A stretch of DNA of 64,000 nucleotides, from the NCBI GenBank assembly GCA_947502925.1, contig CANNBS010000007.1, forward strand, positions 62,001 through 126,000, written 5' to 3'. A model generated the notes under the pieces. That model was not told the origin of the DNA, ran no database searches, and was given only the letters and a program-made list of their open reading frames with translations. Every line of letters begins with the position of its first letter. The first letter of the stretch is position 1. Source of the DNA: an uncultured Marinicella sp. GTDB taxonomy: Bacteria > Pseudomonadota > Gammaproteobacteria > Xanthomonadales > Marinicellaceae. Shown piece by piece: positions 62,225 through 64,000 of this stretch. The position numbers and the translations under genes are program-made.

Positions 62225-63204
62225 GTCTCGATCATCGTTTGTCGGTGGCGCCAATGCTGGATTGGACTGATCGCCACTGTCGTTTTTTTCATCGGTTGAT
62301 ATCACCGGACATCATTTTATACACAGAAATGTTAACCACTGGTGCGCTTTTAAACAGCGAACGCACGGATTTGTTGACCTACCATGACAGCGAACATCCG
62401 GTGGTGATTCAGCTCGGTGGCAGCAATCCTGAGGATTTAGCCGTTTGTGCAAAAATGGCTGAAGACGCCGGTTATGATGAGGTGAATATTAACATCGGTT
62501 GTCCAAGTGACCGGGTGCAAAGTGGTCGTTTCGGCGCCTGTTTAATGCGTGAGCCGGAACTGGTGGCTGAGTGTGTACAACAGATGCAACAGGCGGTCTC
62601 GATTCCTATAACCCTGAAAACCCGTATCGGTGTTGATAACGATGCTGATTATGATTTTTTTAAGCGCTTCGTTTCTATTAACCGTGATGCCGGTTGTCAG
62701 ACTTTTATTGTCCATGCCCGAAAAGCCTTACTGAAAGGTCTCAGCCCCAAACAAAACCGCACCATACCGCCTTTGCTGTATCATTTTCCCGAACAGCTCA
62801 AAGCCGATTTCCCCGATTTAACTGTGGTCATAAATGGCGGTATCGACACTGTTCAAAAAGCCCAAAATCATCTACAATACGCAGACGGCGTGATGATTGG
62901 GCGGGCCTTCTGGAACGCACCGTGGCTCATCAGAGACATGCATCATGCCCTGGGTTTCAAACCCTTACAAACAAATCGCGATGATGTACTCAATGCTTAT
63001 CAAGACTATTGTGTCGAAATGCTGGCGCAAGGCTTGAACCTGCATTGGCTCATCAGACCCATTTTGGGGTTATTTCATGGATTTCCCGGCAGTAAAAAGT
63101 GGAAATCTTATTTAGTTACTGAAGCACCTAAACGCAAGGATGATATCCGGGTGCTGAGCGAAGCCAGGTCATTAGTAAATTATGTTAGTGAAAACCATTG
63201 CTGA
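62221..63204 (+). CDS. dusA: tRNA-dihydrouridine(20/20a) synthase
   Basis: FMN-dependent enzyme that reduces uridines 20 and 20a in the tRNA D-loop with NADPH. The 327 residues are a TIM barrel: VAPMLDWTDRHCRFFHRLIS at the start, NINIGCPSDRVQSGRFGACL near 90-109 with the active-site Cys, TLKTRIGVD near 138, HARKALLKGLSPKQNRTIPP near 168 and INGGIDTVQKAQNHL near 204. Segments such as GLSPKQNR mark the DusA subfamily. It overlaps dapE by ATGA and the next gene by 23 bases. Confidence 0.97.
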   Translation: MSLDHRLSVAPMLDWTDRHCRFFHRLISPDIILYTEMLTTGALLNSERTDLLTYHDSEHPVVIQLGGSNPEDLAVCAKMAEDAGYDEVNINIGCPSDRVQSGRFGACLMREPELVAECVQQMQQAVSIPITLKTRIGVDNDADYDFFKRFVSINRDAGCQTFIVHARKALLKGLSPKQNRTIPPLLYHFPEQLKADFPDLTVVINGGIDTVQKAQNHLQYADGVMIGRAFWNAPWLIRDMHHALGFKPLQTNRDDVLNAYQDYCVEMLAQGLNLHWLIRPILGLFHGFPGSKKWKSYLVTEAPKRKDDIRVLSEARSLVNYVSENHC

Positions 63205-64000
63205 CTTTAAAGAAGCACAAAAATACTCAAATTATCCGATTAAACAAGCCGTCGCCATGAAAGCCGCTTTCATGGTGTCGCCGGTGGGTTTTTCTCTGAA
63301 TGAACAAACCGCTCAGGACAACGAATACATGCAGATGGACGAATCGGTGGACGAAAAACTGGCGATTTACCAACAAATGCATCTGGCCAGGGTGCTGACT
63401 GACTTTGGTGTGCCGGTGTTGTCATTCCCGGGTTCCGTGCACACCCCGGATGCGGTGTTCCCGAATAATTCATTCGCCACCAACCACAACCGTCGATACA
63501 TTGTCGGTTCCATGCGCTATCCGAATCGCCAGCTGGAAACCGAACGCAAAGACATCCGCAAGTTTTTTAACAGCGTCCTGGATTACGATGAATATATTAT
63601 TGAACATCCCAAAGCCATCGCTGAACTCACCGGTGTTTTAGTGCCCGATCGCGGTCGTAATATCGGCTTTGTCGGTATGACTGAACGGGTTAATGAAGAA
63701 GGCGCCATGGCACTGGCTGAAGGTTTTCAACTGGATTTAACCTTTCAATTTGATTTGGCCGAAGGCGAATACCACACCAACGTGGTGATGGCCAACCTGG
63801 CCGGTGAAGCCGTGGTCATGCACAAAGATTCCTTCGCCGATCCCGAGGTGGTACAAGCCATTGACGATTTCTACGAAGGTAAGATTTTATACCTGTCCGA
63901 TGAGGAAAAAATGGCGTTCTGTGGTAATTGTATTTCCATCACCGAGCGTGATGTATTGTTTAGTCAGACGGCGTTTGATACTTTGTCCACGGCTTCGAAG
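63182..64000 (+). CDS. Arginine deiminase-related protein (CtlX/ADI-like), cut by the window edge
   Basis: An open frame from ATG 63182 runs off the right edge after 273 residues. The sequence is of the amidinotransferase/deiminase superfamily with a five-bladed barrel: AAFMVSPVGFSLNEQTAQDN, DAVFPNNSFATNHN, PDRGRNIGFVG, and EYHTNVVMANL with the active-site His. The nucleophile Cys lies near the C-terminus and is not in the window. It probably hydrolyses a guanidine or citrulline compound. The start overlaps the dusA end by 23 bases; an alternative ATG at 63257 leaves no overlap. Citrulline-utilisation enzymes are the closest in my memory. Confidence 0.75.
   Translation, partial: MLVKTIADFKEAQKYSNYPIKQAVAMKAAFMVSPVGFSLNEQTAQDNEYMQMDESVDEKLAIYQQMHLARVLTDFGVPVLSFPGSVHTPDAVFPNNSFATNHNRRYIVGSMRYPNRQLETERKDIRKFFNSVLDYDEYIIEHPKAIAELTGVLVPDRGRNIGFVGMTERVNEEGAMALAEGFQLDLTFQFDLAEGEYHTNVVMANLAGEAVVMHKDSFADPEVVQAIDDFYEGKILYLSDEEKMAFCGNCISITERDVLFSQTAFDTLSTASK

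Overview
The window is one chromosomal segment of a gammaproteobacterium with moderate GC. The gene families and the PG biosynthetic, LPS and tRNA-operon synteny support this. The lineage is probably a marine group near the Xanthomonadales/Chromatiales boundary (Marinicella-like): it has a monomeric NADP-isocitrate dehydrogenase, a Pds-type two-component pair, secreted proteins ending in an Ile-Phe-x-x-Gly-Phe-Glu tail, and remnants of an ECF-sigma/TPR-kinase locus. The genus is a guess; the class is secure.

Layout. 0.2-4.9 kb: isocitrate dehydrogenase and an Orn/Lys/Arg decarboxylase. 4.9-9.0 kb: a decayed, AT-rich block with a frameshifted zinc metalloprotease, a broken HigBA-type toxin-antitoxin pair, a small basic protein, an intact DnaQ-BRCT exonuclease with an overlapping partner, and degenerate REP-like palindromes. 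It abuts the 3' end of a tRNA-Leu gene. 9.0-10.3 kb: tRNA-Leu, tRNA-Cys, tRNA-Gly and pgsA on the minus strand (same order as pgsA-glyW-cysT-leuZ in enterics), with two related, covarying hairpin elements between tRNA-Cys and tRNA-Leu. 10.4-20.3 kb: Pds-like histidine kinase/regulator, PBP1A, a sigma/TPR deletion scar, Maf, a CPBP-like membrane protein, WrbA, ArsC, BolA and a PpiC-type foldase lipoprotein. 20.4-24.7 kb: the macromolecular synthesis operon rpsU-yqeY-dnaG-rpoD. 24.8-30.2 kb: an EF-hand protein, ychF and three secreted proteins. 30.3-36.2 kb: trmH, then an LPS/lipid A cluster (ELM1 family, zinc finger, two glycosyltransferases, O-antigen ligase, LpxL-type acyltransferase).

36.2-39.2 kb is accessory: REP-like repeats, small genes with repeated leader elements, and one gene followed by a well-formed integron attC site, so probably a lone gene cassette. 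39.2-49.4 kb: mostly membrane or uncharacterised proteins, including a phospholipase D-like protein, GPP34, a 3D-domain lipoprotein, NnrU, a class II amidotransferase, and a rhomboid protease coupled to a zinc-finger/TPR membrane protein. 49.5-64 kb: housekeeping genes purC, djlA, rpe, a PepSY protein with a PhoPQ-like pair, mazG, mutT, secA, an M23 peptidase, a DciA-like protein, dapD-yffB-dapE-dusA, and a truncated arginine-deiminase-like gene at the right edge.

No rRNA, CRISPR array, intact transposase, integrase or replication origin was seen. The most unusual items are the covarying structured repeats in the tRNA operon, the lone attC cassette, the C-terminal tail shared by two secreted proteins, the Gln-Gln CPBP homologue and the rhomboid/zinc-finger pair.
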